DNA from: Sporolactobacillus nakayamae
GTDB taxonomy: Bacteria; Bacillota; Bacilli; Bacillales; Sporolactobacillaceae
Assembly: GCF_900113325.1 (NCBI RefSeq)
Contig: NZ_FOOY01000004.1
Coordinates: 159,116 to 223,115, forward strand
Reading direction: 5' to 3'
DNA length: 64,000 nt
Shown here: one piece after another, positions 1 to 9,662 of the stretch
How positions within the stretch are numbered: the stretch's first letter is position 1
Layout: the number at the start of each line of letters is the position of its first letter
Notes under the pieces: model-generated
The model's input: only the letters and a program-made list of their open reading frames with translations
The model's database searches: none
What the model was told of the DNA's origin: nothing
Translations under genes and position numbers: made by a program

Positions 1-2
1 TT

Positions 3-239
3 GTCACACAGGATATTGGGCTTGCAGGCTTGCTCACCAAACGGAATGTTTTTGTACTCTCAATACGTGGCCAATTGATTAATGAAAAGAATGTGGAAGC
101 ATTGCTTGACCGGCGATATCAATCATATCACGCACTTAATGCCGGAGAACGAGTTAGAGGGCCAAAGCCGTTTACAAGCCAAAATCGTAAATATTTTTCA
201 GAAGCCTTAATAAAACTGTTATGCCAACTCGATCATTAG
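3..239 (+). CDS. yqxD: YqxD/YaiI family protein (UPF0178), 3' part only
   Basis: The reading frame is open from the window edge and runs through the residues TQDIGLAGLL to a TAG at 237-239. The order of blocks (DIGLA, an SIRGQ turn, an RGPKPFTSQNRKYFSEAL tail) matches the C-terminal half of the YaiI/YqxD family, small PIN-like proteins of unknown function. The 5' end lies outside the window. In Bacillus this gene lies directly upstream of dnaG, as here. The family call is from remembered sequence; no role is inferred beyond it. Confidence 0.75.
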   Translation, partial: VTQDIGLAGLLTKRNVFVLSIRGQLINEKNVEALLDRRYQSYHALNAGERVRGPKPFTSQNRKYFSEALIKLLCQLDH

Positions 240-262
240 GATATAAATAAGTAATAATACTG

Positions 263-2074
263 GTGGTGCATGGCCATTTGCAACTTCAGGAACAGGTTAT
301 TGAAGAAATTAGGAAATCACTGGATATTGTTGATGTTATCGGCAGTTATGTGCAGCTAAAGAAGCAAGGAAAAAATTATATTGGTCTTTGCCCATTTCAC
401 TCGGAACGGACGCCTTCATTCTCCGTCTCGCCTGATAAACAGCTCTATCATTGCTTTGGATGCGGCGCCGGCGGCAATTTATTTACGTTCATGATGGAAA
501 TTGAGGGCATGTCCTTCATTGAGGCAGCCCAATCTCTGGCTGATCGCGCGAATATAGATTTAGGATCTTCTGTTACAAAGAATAACGCATATCGTGACCC
601 GAACGATCAAAAGAGGAAACAAATTACTGAGGGATTGGAACTTTTAACGAAATTTTATCATTATTTATTGACAACCGCAAAATATGGTTCTTCTGGTATG
701 CGTTATCTTGAGGAGCGTGGATTTAATTCAGAAATGATTGAACGATTCCGAATCGGTTACGCGGTCGACAGCTGGGAGGCGGTGACTCATCTGCTTCAGA
801 AAAGAGGCGTTAGTCTTGAATTCATGGAGCATGCGGGACTGATTAAGAAACGCGGGTTTGATAACAAATACTTTGACAGGTTTAGAAATCGGATCATTTT
901 CCCGATTTTTAACATGAGCGGAAAAACGGTTGCTTTTGGCGGACGGACGCTTGGAGAAGATAAGCCCAAATATTTGAACTCACCTGAGTCAGATGTATTT
1001 CATAAAGGCAGCATCCTGTATGGCTTTCATTTGGCGAGACAGGCGATCAGGAAAAGCAGCCAGGTAGTCCTTCTTGAGGGTTATGTGGATGTTGTTCGAG
1101 CTCATCAGGCCGGGGTAACCTGCAGTGTCGCCTCAATGGGAACCTCGTTGACGGAAGCACAGGCGGCGGCATTGACGCGGATGGCCGACACGATTATTAT
1201 CTGCTATGACTCAGATACAGCAGGAATAGAAGCAAGTTTTCGAGCAGCAGAATTGTTGCAGGGAAATGGGAAAGTCATAAAAATAGCAAACATGCCGGAA
1301 GGTCTTGACCCCGATGACTACATTCGTAAATTTGGCGGCGAACGATTTAAAAGTGATGTAATAGGGGCAAGCCAAACATTGATGACTTTTAAAATGAATT
1401 ATCTTCGAAGAAAAAGGAATCTAAGTGATGAAGGAGATCGACTCCTCTATATTGAAGATGTATTGAGGGAACTGGCATCACAGCATCGCGCGGTCGAACG
1501 AGATCACTATCTTAGATTGCTTTCGGAGGAATTTTCAATTTCCCTTGATTCCTTGAAGAAACAACTGCACCAGGTGAGTGTCACGGCAGAAAGACGCGAT
1601 AAGCGAAGAGCCCGCGTCGCACCGCTTGCCCGGAGTAATCGGATTCCACCTGCATATGAGATGGCAGAGCGAAGACTGCTCGCGCGAATGATGAGAAGCA
1701 GGGAAATTTCCGATCAGGTCCGGGACACATTAGGCGGTTCATTTACGATTGATGTCCATCAAGCCTTGGCCGCATATCTTTACGCATACTATGCTCAAGG
1801 TAATCCGCCGGATGAGGGACTATTTCTTCAGAAACTCGAAGATCCGGCACTGCAGCGCAAGGTGACGGAATTATCATTGATGCCTATGAGTGATCAGGCA
1901 GATGATGGGGAAATTGAAGATTGTGTGAAACAAGTCATCAGGCACTCTAAATCATCGCTGATTGCGGATAAGGAAGAGCAGAGAAAGAAAGCTGAGCAAA
2001 GCGGGGATTATGAATTGGCGGCGCAGCTGCTATCCGAGATTATCAGCGTAAAAAAACAGTTAGGACATTTTTAA
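263..2074 (+). CDS. dnaG: DNA primase
   Basis: This is the replicative primase, which makes RNA primers at the fork with DnaB helicase. It has 603 residues, the same length as the B. subtilis enzyme. Visible parts are a CHC2 zinc finger (C43, H46, C64, C67), the TOPRIM core with E272 and the DSD acidic pair at 316-318, and a C-terminal helicase-interaction region. The start is uncertain: two GTG codons stand at 263 and 266 with no clear ribosome-binding site. It directly precedes sigA, the classic macromolecular synthesis order of Firmicutes. Confidence 0.96.
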   Translation: MVHGHLQLQEQVIEEIRKSLDIVDVIGSYVQLKKQGKNYIGLCPFHSERTPSFSVSPDKQLYHCFGCGAGGNLFTFMMEIEGMSFIEAAQSLADRANIDLGSSVTKNNAYRDPNDQKRKQITEGLELLTKFYHYLLTTAKYGSSGMRYLEERGFNSEMIERFRIGYAVDSWEAVTHLLQKRGVSLEFMEHAGLIKKRGFDNKYFDRFRNRIIFPIFNMSGKTVAFGGRTLGEDKPKYLNSPESDVFHKGSILYGFHLARQAIRKSSQVVLLEGYVDVVRAHQAGVTCSVASMGTSLTEAQAAALTRMADTIIICYDSDTAGIEASFRAAELLQGNGKVIKIANMPEGLDPDDYIRKFGGERFKSDVIGASQTLMTFKMNYLRRKRNLSDEGDRLLYIEDVLRELASQHRAVERDHYLRLLSEEFSISLDSLKKQLHQVSVTAERRDKRRARVAPLARSNRIPPAYEMAERRLLARMMRSREISDQVRDTLGGSFTIDVHQALAAYLYAYYAQGNPPDEGLFLQKLEDPALQRKVTELSLMPMSDQADDGEIEDCVKQVIRHSKSSLIADKEEQRKKAEQSGDYELAAQLLSEIISVKKQLGHF

Positions 2075-2110
2075 GTTAGGCATGATCAGTATTTGGAAGG
2101 AGGGGGTCAA

Positions 2111-3217
2111 ATGGCTGGAAAAGTCAGCAAGACGGATCAGGAACTAACGGTGGATCAGGAAAAAGAACATCTGTTGGAACTTGGCAAGAAACGGGGTTCT
2201 CTCACCTACCAGGAAATATCAACCCGGCTTGCTCCATTTGATCAGGAACCGGAACAGATGGATGAATTTTATGAGACGCTTGCCGATCAAGGCATTGATG
2301 TTTCAGATGAATCCGAAGCGCCGGCTTCCGATGTTAAGCATAAAGAAGAGGAATTCGATCTGAATGATCTCAGTGTCCCGCCGGGCGTCAAAATTAACGA
2401 TCCCGTCAGAATGTATTTAAAGGAAATCGGTCGGGTGGATCTGCTGTCTGCCGATGAAGAGATCACACTCGCAAAACGAATCAATGATGGCGACGAGAGC
2501 GCAAAACGCAGACTTGCCGAAGCCAACCTTCGCCTTGTGGTCAGTATCGCGAAGCGTTATGTTGGTCGCGGCATGTTGTTTCTCGACCTCATTCAGGAAG
2601 GCAACATGGGTTTAATGAAAGCTGTTGAGAAATTCGACTATACGAAAGGCTTTAAGTTCAGCACCTATGCCACATGGTGGATTCGTCAAGCCATCACTCG
2701 CGCCATTGCCGACCAGGCGCGCACCATTCGTATTCCTGTGCACATGGTTGAAACCATCAACAAGCTTATTCGTGTTCAGAGACAACAGCTTCAGGATCTT
2801 GGACGTGAACCGACGCCTGAAGAAATCGGCAAAGAAATGGAATTATCACCGGAAAAAGTACGCGAGATTTTGAAGATCGCGCAGGAGCCTGTTTCACTCG
2901 AGACACCGATTGGTGAAGAAGACGACTCACATTTGGGCGATTTCATTGAAGACCAGGATGCCAAAGCGCCATCGGAGGCCGCGGCTTATGAATTGTTAAA
3001 GGAACAGTTGGAAGATGTTCTTGATACACTGACGGACCGCGAAGAAAATGTATTACGTTTGCGTTTCGGCCTTGATGACGGACGGACACGAACATTGGAA
3101 GAGGTCGGCAAGGTCTTCGGTGTGACAAGGGAGCGAATTAGGCAAATTGAAGCCAAGGCTCTACGGAAGCTTCGCCATCCAAGCAGAAGCAAACAACTAA
3201 AAGATTTTCTTGACTGA
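2111..3217 (+). CDS. sigA: RNA polymerase primary sigma factor SigA (RpoD)
   Basis: This is the housekeeping sigma-70 factor directing RNA polymerase to vegetative promoters. Region 1.1 is followed by region 1.2/2 ([16 protein letters not shown], then the RPDLIQEG-type block [20 protein letters not shown]), the aromatic -10 recognition stretch [10 protein letters not shown], and region 4 with the helix-turn-helix [18 protein letters not shown]. The ATG at 2111 is chosen because the strong GGAAGGAGGGGG site at 2095-2106 sits just upstream; a TTG at 2093 lies upstream of that site. The product is 368 residues, usual for Bacillales. Confidence 0.97.
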   Translation: MAGKVSKTDQELTVDQEKEHLLELGKKRGSLTYQEISTRLAPFDQEPEQMDEFYETLADQGIDVSDESEAPASDVKHKEEEFDLNDLSVPPGVKINDPVRMYLKEIGRVDLLSADEEITLAKRINDGDESAKRRLAEANLRLVVSIAKRYVGRGMLFLDLIQEGNMGLMKAVEKFDYTKGFKFSTYATWWIRQAITRAIADQARTIRIPVHMVETINKLIRVQRQQLQDLGREPTPEEIGKEMELSPEKVREILKIAQEPVSLETPIGEEDDSHLGDFIEDQDAKAPSEAAAYELLKEQLEDVLDTLTDREENVLRLRFGLDDGRTRTLEEVGKVFGVTRERIRQIEAKALRKLRHPSRSKQLKDFLD

Positions 3218-3229
3218 GCGAAAACACGG

Positions 3230-3260
3230 TTGCTCCCATAAGGGGGGGCAATTTTTTTTT
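3230..3260 (+). terminator. Intrinsic terminator after sigA
   Basis: An inverted repeat (TTGCTCCC at 3230-3237 with GGGGGCAA at 3244-3251, one G-U pair) is followed at once by a run of T. It closes the dnaG-sigA unit. Confidence 0.9.
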
Positions 3261-3404
3261 GCTCTTCGATAGGTATGACTCATTTATTTGATTACCTTTG
3301 ACTTTCATTTTAAAGAGTTTGATGACTAGATGCAACTCGCCCGGAAATGAAAATAGTCAAAACAGATCTTGTTCCTGCAACTCCTTCTCTATTTTAATAT
3401 ATTT

Positions 3405-3418
3405 TGAAAACGTTATCA
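3405..3418 (+). promoter_or_regulatory. Catabolite-responsive element (cre) candidate
   Basis: The 14 bases TGAAAACGTTATCA fit the CcpA consensus TGWAANCGNTNWCA at every position. It lies about 105 bp upstream of trmK and about 40 bp upstream of a plausible promoter (TTGGGG at 3446, TACGAT 17 bp further). In B. subtilis the cytochrome c550 gene cccA occupies this interval; no cccA is present here. A perfect match to a degenerate motif can arise by chance. Confidence 0.55.
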
Positions 3419-3510
3419 AATGACAGCCATAACATTTTTCTTAAATTGGGGTTTTGCAGTGTTTGTGTTACGATAGCAGTTGATACGAATGATTAATAAG
3501 GATTGTGACT

Positions 3511-4218
3511 ATGGAAACGATACATTTATCTCCAAGATTGAATGCTGTTCTTCAATTTATTCCAAAATCGGCATGTTTGGCCGATATCGGATCGGATCAC
3601 GCGCATCTGCCTAGTCGAGCGGTTCAAGAAGGCCGCATAGATTTTGCGATCGCGGGTGAAGTCAGACGGGGTCCCTATCATCAGTCTGTGAGCACTGTCG
3701 CGTCGCTTGGACTGCAGGACAAGATCGATGTCCGGATGGGTGACGGACTTGACGTTATCCGTGAACCCCACGAAGTGAACGCTATTGCGATTGCAGGAAT
3801 GGGCGGTGAGTTGATTGCGGATATTTTGGAACGTGGAAAAGGAAAAATTGGACCCGATACGGTATTGATTTTGCAGCCGAATATTCGAGAGGCGCGTGTC
3901 CGGAGATGGCTTGATCAAAACGGCTGGATTATTTCTGATGAAGCCATCGTCAACGAAGGCCATCATGTCTACGAAGTCATTCACGCGCGTCAAGGCAGCA
4001 GAACACAACCGTTATCTGAGCAGGAACTATTGATGGGACCGATGCTCTCATCTGAGAGAAATCCGATATTTATCAAAAAATGGTACAGCAGAGAACGCAG
4101 ACTCATCGGTATTCTGCACGCACTTCGGAATACAGAGCATTCGGATGAGGTACTGGCAAAAATAAAAGAGAGTCAGAAAGAGTTGCAATTGATTCGTTCA
4201 TGTTTCAATAACCACTGA
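3511..4218 (+). CDS. trmK: tRNA (adenine22-N1)-methyltransferase TrmK
   Basis: This S-adenosylmethionine-dependent enzyme methylates N1 of A22 in bacterial tRNAs. The N-terminal Rossmann motif ADIGSDHAHLP, the acidic IAGEV loop, the GDGLDV turn and the catalytic-face block AIAGMGGELIADIL are all visible, followed by a helical C-terminal domain. The ATG at 3511 is preferred to the GTG at 3505 because AAGGA (3498-3502) is at normal spacing from it. It sits next to the yqfO homologue, as in B. subtilis (yqfN-yqfO). Confidence 0.93.
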   Translation: METIHLSPRLNAVLQFIPKSACLADIGSDHAHLPSRAVQEGRIDFAIAGEVRRGPYHQSVSTVASLGLQDKIDVRMGDGLDVIREPHEVNAIAIAGMGGELIADILERGKGKIGPDTVLILQPNIREARVRRWLDQNGWIISDEAIVNEGHHVYEVIHARQGSRTQPLSEQELLMGPMLSSERNPIFIKKWYSRERRLIGILHALRNTEHSDEVLAKIKESQKELQLIRSCFNNH

Positions 4219-4244
4219 GTGCGTCAAGAAGGGAAGCGAACACA

Positions 4245-5369
4245 TTGGAAAACTGGATTTCCGGCGAACGATTAATTCAACGATTTGAAGAATGGGCGCC
4301 GAAAAAGTTAGCCTATGAGAAGGACAAGATCGGCCTTTTAGTGGGGACTCTGCATAAAAAAGTGAAACGCGTGATGGTGACTTTGGATGTACTCGAAAAT
4401 GTTGCCGATGAAGCGGCTGATAAGCAGGCTGATTTAATCATTGCCCACCACCCGCTCATCTTCCACCCGCTTAAAAATGTCCGCTCTGATGAAGGGCAGG
4501 GGAAAATTGTTACAACATGCGTAAAAAATGACATTGCCGTCTATGCAGCCCATACAAATCTTGATATTGCTGAAGGCGGGGTCAATGATATGCTTGCAGC
4601 ACAGCTCGGGTTGAAGGATACACAAATTTTACAGCCGACCTATCATGAACCGCTGTATCAACTTGTTGTTTATGTACCTCAAAGTCACGCGGAAACTCTT
4701 CGTCAGGTGATCGGAGATGCAGGGGCAGGTTCCATTGGCAACTACAGTCATTGCAGTTTCTCTGTTCCAGGATCGGGCCGCTTTCTGCCGCAATCAGGTG
4801 CCAATCCGTATCTTGGCTCAGTGGAAAAGATGGAAAAGGCAGATGAACAGCGGATTGAAGCGACGGTTCCAGAGCACTTGCTTCGCACGGTGGTGGCAAA
4901 AATGATTCATGCACACCCATATGAGGAACCCGTTTATCAGGCAATCCCCATTCAAAATAAGGGAAAAGCGTACGGACTTGGCAGAATGGGAAAGCTTCCG
5001 GAGGCCATGCCTTTTGAACGTTATTGCCGCCTTGTAAAAGAAAAACTTGGTATAGACGGTCTTCGCGCTGTTGGGCCGGCAGATGCACGCATTCGCACTG
5101 TGGCGGTCTCAGGCGGCGATGGAAACAGTTTGATTCCCTTTGCAAAATACAGAGGGGCAGATGTGTTAATCAGTGGCGACATTTACTATCATACGGCTCA
5201 TGATGCGTTGCTTTGCGGACTTAATGTTATTGACGCGGGCCATTATATCGAGCGCGTGATGAAAGAAGGCGTGAAGCAATATTTAACCCGGGTTATTAAA
5301 GAAGAACATTCTGATACAGAAGTGCTGATTTCAGAGTCGGTAACGAATCCATTTCGGTTTATCGTTTAA
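4245..5369 (+). CDS. yqfO: Nif3-like dinuclear metal-centre protein (YqfO family)
   Basis: This belongs to the Nif3/DUF34 family, a conserved hexameric dinuclear-metal protein, possibly a GTP cyclohydrolase I-like or metal-handling protein; its exact role is unsettled. Metal-ligand blocks are visible at both ends: AHHPLIFHPLK with the AAHTNLD block in the first half and a GDIYYHTAHDA / DAGHYIE block in the last third. As in Bacillus orthologues, a CutA/PII-like insert occupies the middle (about residues 130-240). The TTG start follows AAGAAGGGAAG. Length is 374 residues, normal for the Bacillus type. Confidence 0.92.
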   Translation: MENWISGERLIQRFEEWAPKKLAYEKDKIGLLVGTLHKKVKRVMVTLDVLENVADEAADKQADLIIAHHPLIFHPLKNVRSDEGQGKIVTTCVKNDIAVYAAHTNLDIAEGGVNDMLAAQLGLKDTQILQPTYHEPLYQLVVYVPQSHAETLRQVIGDAGAGSIGNYSHCSFSVPGSGRFLPQSGANPYLGSVEKMEKADEQRIEATVPEHLLRTVVAKMIHAHPYEEPVYQAIPIQNKGKAYGLGRMGKLPEAMPFERYCRLVKEKLGIDGLRAVGPADARIRTVAVSGGDGNSLIPFAKYRGADVLISGDIYYHTAHDALLCGLNVIDAGHYIERVMKEGVKQYLTRVIKEEHSDTEVLISESVTNPFRFIV

Positions 5370-5394
5370 TTAGAAAATGGACGGAAGCCATAGC

Positions 5395-5431
5395 AACAAG
5401 CCCTCTCATTTAGTTTGAGAGGGCTTGTTTC
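5395..5431. terminator. Bidirectional terminator between yqfO and aroB
   Basis: A near-perfect palindrome (AACAAGCCCTCTCA ... TGAGAGGGCTTGTTT) with A-rich left and T-rich right flanks lies between the convergent yqfO and aroB genes and can end transcripts from both sides. Confidence 0.9.
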
Positions 5432-5491
5432 ATGATGGTGCCGGATTGAAGGCTACGCCGACAATGAGCAGCAGTATTGAGCCGATTCTGC

Positions 5492-6574
5492 TTATTGGTT
5501 GTCAAGTGAATTTCTTCCTGTGAAAAACAATTCAGCTTGACTGATCGGGATCGAGTGCATGACAGGTTGGCCAGGTGCTTTCAGATAGACAAGGTTCAAT
5601 TTGCCGCCATGATTTTTTTTATCATTAATAATTTTCCGGTAAAATTCTGCGGTTCCAATCAACGGAGAATTTAGCGGGAGCTCCGCTTGCTGGAGACGCT
5701 GAATCAGGCCATCCGAAGTGCCGTTTTTCGTCAGACCGTAATCTTCGAATAACTGTGCTATTCGAGCCATCCCAATGCTGATCGCTTCACCGTGAGCGAG
5801 CGCGCCATCGGAAAGAAGTTCAATCGCGTGACCGATTGTGTGTCCGAAGTTCAGAATCTGTCTCAGACCTGCTTCTTTTTCGTCCTGACAGACAATCCTT
5901 GATTTATAGGTGATACTTTGACGAATAAGCGGCTCCACCTGAGTGATAATTTCGTCCGGATGGTGCACGTCACCGGTCATCTGCCAAAATGCTCCGCCTT
6001 CTAATGCAGACATTTTGACAATCTCGGCATAGCCTTCACAAATAAAACGCTGAGGCAGTGTTTTCAGCGTATCAGGATCAATAAAAACCGCATCGGGCTG
6101 GTGAAAAGTGCCGACAATGTTCTTAGCTGTGTCTAAGTTAATTGCCGTTTTTCCGCCGACGCTGCTGTCAACCTGTGCCAAAAGCGACGTGGGTATTTGA
6201 ATGAAAGCAATACCGCGCATATACGTTGAGGCAACAAAACCGGCGAGATCGCCGACAACACCGCCTCCGAGCGCAAGTACACCGTCTGATCGCGTGAATT
6301 GGTTATTTGTCAGCGACCGGTATAGCCGGATCGCGTTTTCCCAGCTTTTGGCCGATTCACCGGCGGGTACTTGAAAAGTAACGGCGCGGAATCCAGCTGT
6401 TTGCAATTGCCGGATGATGCGCTCTTGATACAGCGGCGCGACATGGCTGTCGCTGATAATGGCTATTTTCCGCGGCGACCAGATCCCAGTAAGCAGCGAA
6501 CCCAGCTGTTCGAGAATCCCGCGTTCAATAAATAGTGGGTACTTTTTATGCGGCAACGCTACAGACATTTTCAC
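5492..6574 (-). CDS. aroB: 3-dehydroquinate synthase
   Basis: This NAD- and metal-dependent enzyme converts DAHP to 3-dehydroquinate, shikimate pathway step 2. The core GGGVVGDLAGFVASTYMRG, the PTSLLAQVDSSVGGKTAIN block and the metal ligands in NFGHTIGHAIE and HGEAISIG are present. The GTG at 6574 is chosen because GGGAG precedes it at good spacing and it begins just after the aroF stop at 6577; an ATG at 6601 would overlap aroF. It gives 360 residues. It is the last gene of the tkt-aroF-aroB unit. Confidence 0.93.
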   Translation of the reverse strand: MKMSVALPHKKYPLFIERGILEQLGSLLTGIWSPRKIAIISDSHVAPLYQERIIRQLQTAGFRAVTFQVPAGESAKSWENAIRLYRSLTNNQFTRSDGVLALGGGVVGDLAGFVASTYMRGIAFIQIPTSLLAQVDSSVGGKTAINLDTAKNIVGTFHQPDAVFIDPDTLKTLPQRFICEGYAEIVKMSALEGGAFWQMTGDVHHPDEIITQVEPLIRQSITYKSRIVCQDEKEAGLRQILNFGHTIGHAIELLSDGALAHGEAISIGMARIAQLFEDYGLTKNGTSDGLIQRLQQAELPLNSPLIGTAEFYRKIINDKKNHGGKLNLVYLKAPGQPVMHSIPISQAELFFTGRNSLDNQ

Positions 6575-6576
6575 AG

Positions 6577-7578
6577 TCAGTTCTCCCATGATTCCATGCA
6601 TTTCCGAAGGGCGGCAGCGCGCTTTGTCATGGTCAGGTAATCATTAGGTTTGAGCGCTTGCGGACCATCGGACACTGCTTTTTCCGGATGATCATGAATT
6701 TCAACGATCATACCACTGGCACCAGCGGCAGTACCAGCATATGCGGCGGGAGCAACCAAATCCCTAAAACCGACCGCATGACTTGGGTCAACGATAACTG
6801 GATAGTGCGTTAGTTTCTGCAGGACCGGAACCGCTGCCACATCAAACGTATTTCTGGTGTATTTGTGATCGAATGTCCGGATTCCGCGTTCAATTAAAAT
6901 AATATCGGTATTACCGCCACTGGCGATATACTCGGACGCATTCAGAAGGTCATCGATGGAAGCAGCCATCCCGCGCTTCAACGCAACCGGAACAGAGGTC
7001 TTTCCCACGGATTTTAATAAAGAAAAGTTTTGCATATTTCGTGCGCCGATCTGCATCACATCCGTGTATTCCGCAACCAGTGCCACATGGGTCTCATCCA
7101 TTACCTCGGTAATGACATCCATTCCATTTTCATCCGCAGCTTTGCGCAGGTAGCGCAGTCCTTTTTCACCCAGGCCTTGGAAGGTGTAGGGTGAAGTCCG
7201 TGGCTTAAATGCGCCGCCGCGCAGAACGGATGCACCGCCAAGGCGGGCAATTTCAGCCATACGGCGAATATGATCCTCAGATTCAACGGAACATGGACCG
7301 GCCATGATTGTAAAGGTGTCGGCACTGATTTTTGAGTGAGGCAGCTGAACAGTGCTGTTATCCGGATGAAAGCTGCGGCTTGCTTGAACATAAGATGGCG
7401 TTTCCGAAACAATTTGCTCAATGACCTCGGATTCTTGGTCTGAAAACTGGCAGTGATCAAGGCCGACAACCGCCATTCGCAAACCGGACATAACTACCTG
7501 CTTATGCATTTCCCTGAATTTTGATTGAAACGCCTGTTGCATTTCTGGTGTGACTGAGTGTTTAAACGTGATAATCAT
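6577..7578 (-). CDS. aroF: 3-deoxy-7-phosphoheptulonate synthase (DAHP synthase, type I-beta)
   Basis: This enzyme condenses erythrose 4-phosphate and phosphoenolpyruvate to DAHP, the first step to aromatic amino acids. Residues 1-80 form a ferredoxin-like/ACT-type regulatory extension as in the Thermotoga maritima enzyme, and the TIM barrel follows: MAGPCSVES, LRGGAFKPRTSPYTFQG, QIGARNMQNF, LKRGM and VDPSHAVG blocks. There is no chorismate mutase domain, unlike B. subtilis AroA(G). The ATG follows GAGGT. It is sandwiched between tkt, which makes its E4P substrate, and aroB, which uses its product. Confidence 0.94.
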   Translation of the reverse strand: MIITFKHSVTPEMQQAFQSKFREMHKQVVMSGLRMAVVGLDHCQFSDQESEVIEQIVSETPSYVQASRSFHPDNSTVQLPHSKISADTFTIMAGPCSVESEDHIRRMAEIARLGGASVLRGGAFKPRTSPYTFQGLGEKGLRYLRKAADENGMDVITEVMDETHVALVAEYTDVMQIGARNMQNFSLLKSVGKTSVPVALKRGMAASIDDLLNASEYIASGGNTDIILIERGIRTFDHKYTRNTFDVAAVPVLQKLTHYPVIVDPSHAVGFRDLVAPAAYAGTAAGASGMIVEIHDHPEKAVSDGPQALKPNDYLTMTKRAAALRKCMESWEN

Positions 7579-7634
7579 ATAATTTACCTCACTTTAAATG
7601 GTTTTTGGGTATCTTCGTCATTAATTGTTCCTGT

Positions 7635-9653
7635 TCAGACGGACGGTGATACAGAATCAATGAGTTGCAAATACTGGTCGACAATATGATTTTCGGTGAA
7701 TCCGTAAGTTTGCAGGAGTTCGGTTGCAGGCCCGCTAGATCCGAATGTGTCCACGCCAATCCGGATGCCCTCTGCTCCCACATAGCGTTCCCAACCAAGC
7801 GTTGCTCCCATTTCGATTGACACTCGGCGTCGGACGCAGGATGGGAGCACCGATTCACGATAGGCCTCGCTTTGGTGTTCGAAACGATCGAAGCAAGGCA
7901 AGGAGACAACGGAAACGTCATGTCCGGTCTGTTTCAAAAGCTGTTGAGCAGCAACGGCAAGCCGGACTTCCGAGCCGGTCGCGATGAATATCGCTTCGGG
8001 ACTTGCACCTGTTTGCGGTGAAAGAACATATCCACCGCGTCGAACCCCTTCACGCGCACGTTCCGCCGAGTGTCGCAAAACCGGCAGTTGCTGCCGAGAA
8101 AGTGCTAGGACGGTGGGCCGATCTAATGTATCCATAGCCGCTTCCCAAGCGGCAACTGTCTCGTTCGCGTCGGCCGGACGAATGAGTGAAATTCCAGGCA
8201 TCGTTCGCAAACTCATCAGGTGTTCGACCGGCTCGTGAGTCGGTCCGTCTTCGCCAACGGCAATTGAGTCGTGCGTGAAGATATAGATGACTGGAAGCTT
8301 TTGCAAAGCAGATAGACGGATTGCGCCTCGCATGTAATCAGAGAAAACAAGAAATGTTCCTCCGAATACCCTACTGCCTCCGTGAAGCATCATGCCGTTT
8401 AATAGTGCTCCTTCAGCGAATTCACGAACACCGAAAGCGATGTTTCTGCCGTCTCGATTTGCGGCACTGAATAAATCGCTGTTTTCAATATCCGTTTTGT
8501 TCGAACTGGCTAAATCTGCTGAACCGCCCCATAGGTAAGGAATTTTTTCTGCTAAAATTTGGATCATGTGGTGACTGATTTCACGACCGGATGCCTCTGT
8601 CCCAGCGGCGTATTGCGGAAGACATTCCTTCCATGTGATTGGCGGCTTGTTGCTGAGTGATTGTTTTAATTGCTTCGCTTGTTTAGGAAAATCGATTGAC
8701 CATTGATTCATACGGCGGATCCATTCGGCTTCAGCCTGCTTGCCGCGCTTTGCCACGCAGTCCGCAAAACGTTGATAGACTTCTTTAGGAATCGTGAATT
8801 CAGGAAAATGCCAATTGAGTCTGGTGCGCAAATTTGCAATTCCGGAATCGCCAAGCGGTGTACCATGAACACTGTTTGTTCCTTGACCAGGTGCGCCGAA
8901 CCCGATCACGGTGCGAACCTCAATCAAAGTCGGACATGAGTTCTGCTCTTTTGCCCTGCAAATCGCCGCATCAATTTCGTTTAAATCATTACCGTCTTCT
9001 ACGCATTCATAGTGCCAACCATAGCTTTCGAAGCGTCCACGGACATTATCAGAATAAGAACGCCCAGTTGCACCATCGAGTGAGATCTCATTTGAATCGT
9101 ACAGGACGGTCAATTTGCCAAGCTTCAGGTGCCCGGCAAGGCTGGCTGCTTCATGAGACACGCCTTCCATTAGATCGCCGTCTCCGCACAATACGAACGT
9201 GCGATGGTTAATCACATCCGTTTGGTCAGTGTGATACATAGAGGAAAGGTGAGCTTCCGCCATAGCCATACCTACGGCCATTCCCAATCCCTGTCCAAGC
9301 GGGCCGGTTGTCGCGTCTACACCGCACGTCGTTCCGTATTCGGGATGTCCTGGGGTTTTGCTGTTCAACTGGCGAAAGTGTTTTAAATCATTGATCGTTA
9401 AATTGAATCCTGACAAGTGAAGCAGACTATAAAACATGGCTGATCCGTGGCCTGCCGACAGAACAAATCGGTCGCGGTTAAACCAGTTTGGATCCTCCGG
9501 ATTATGGCACAGATGATTGCGCCACAAAACGTAAGCCATCGGGGCAGCCCCAAGCGCCAGCCCCGGATGTCCCGACCCCGCTAGCTCGATACATTCACAG
9601 CTCAGCACGCGCACGGCATTGACACATAATTGATCGATGGAATCGATTTTCAT
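7635..9653 (-). CDS. tkt: Transketolase
   Basis: This thiamine-diphosphate enzyme interconverts pentose phosphates, fructose 6-phosphate, glyceraldehyde 3-phosphate and erythrose 4-phosphate. The order of parts is normal: GSGHPGLALGAAP near residue 27, the TPP/Mg motif beginning GDGDLMEGVSHEA (about 158), the central pyrimidine domain with FTHDSIAVGEDGPTHEP, and a C-terminal domain. Length is 672 residues. It leads the operon tkt-aroF-aroB, which suggests a dedicated supply of erythrose 4-phosphate. The start follows two purine-rich sites, GGAAGGAGTG and AAGGAAG. Regulation probably acts through the structured leader just upstream. Confidence 0.95.
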   Translation of the reverse strand: MKIDSIDQLCVNAVRVLSCECIELAGSGHPGLALGAAPMAYVLWRNHLCHNPEDPNWFNRDRFVLSAGHGSAMFYSLLHLSGFNLTINDLKHFRQLNSKTPGHPEYGTTCGVDATTGPLGQGLGMAVGMAMAEAHLSSMYHTDQTDVINHRTFVLCGDGDLMEGVSHEAASLAGHLKLGKLTVLYDSNEISLDGATGRSYSDNVRGRFESYGWHYECVEDGNDLNEIDAAICRAKEQNSCPTLIEVRTVIGFGAPGQGTNSVHGTPLGDSGIANLRTRLNWHFPEFTIPKEVYQRFADCVAKRGKQAEAEWIRRMNQWSIDFPKQAKQLKQSLSNKPPITWKECLPQYAAGTEASGREISHHMIQILAEKIPYLWGGSADLASSNKTDIENSDLFSAANRDGRNIAFGVREFAEGALLNGMMLHGGSRVFGGTFLVFSDYMRGAIRLSALQKLPVIYIFTHDSIAVGEDGPTHEPVEHLMSLRTMPGISLIRPADANETVAAWEAAMDTLDRPTVLALSRQQLPVLRHSAERAREGVRRGGYVLSPQTGASPEAIFIATGSEVRLAVAAQQLLKQTGHDVSVVSLPCFDRFEHQSEAYRESVLPSCVRRRVSIEMGATLGWERYVGAEGIRIGVDTFGSSGPATELLQTYGFTENHIVDQYLQLIDSVSPSV

Positions 9654-9662
9654 ACTTCCTTC

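Noticed and set aside
3526-4008. 160-codon antisense frame in trmK
   Set aside because: Overlaps a clear conserved gene and shows no start signal or protein pattern.
4582-5145. 187-codon antisense frame in yqfO
   Set aside because: Pure shadow of yqfO; no ribosome site.
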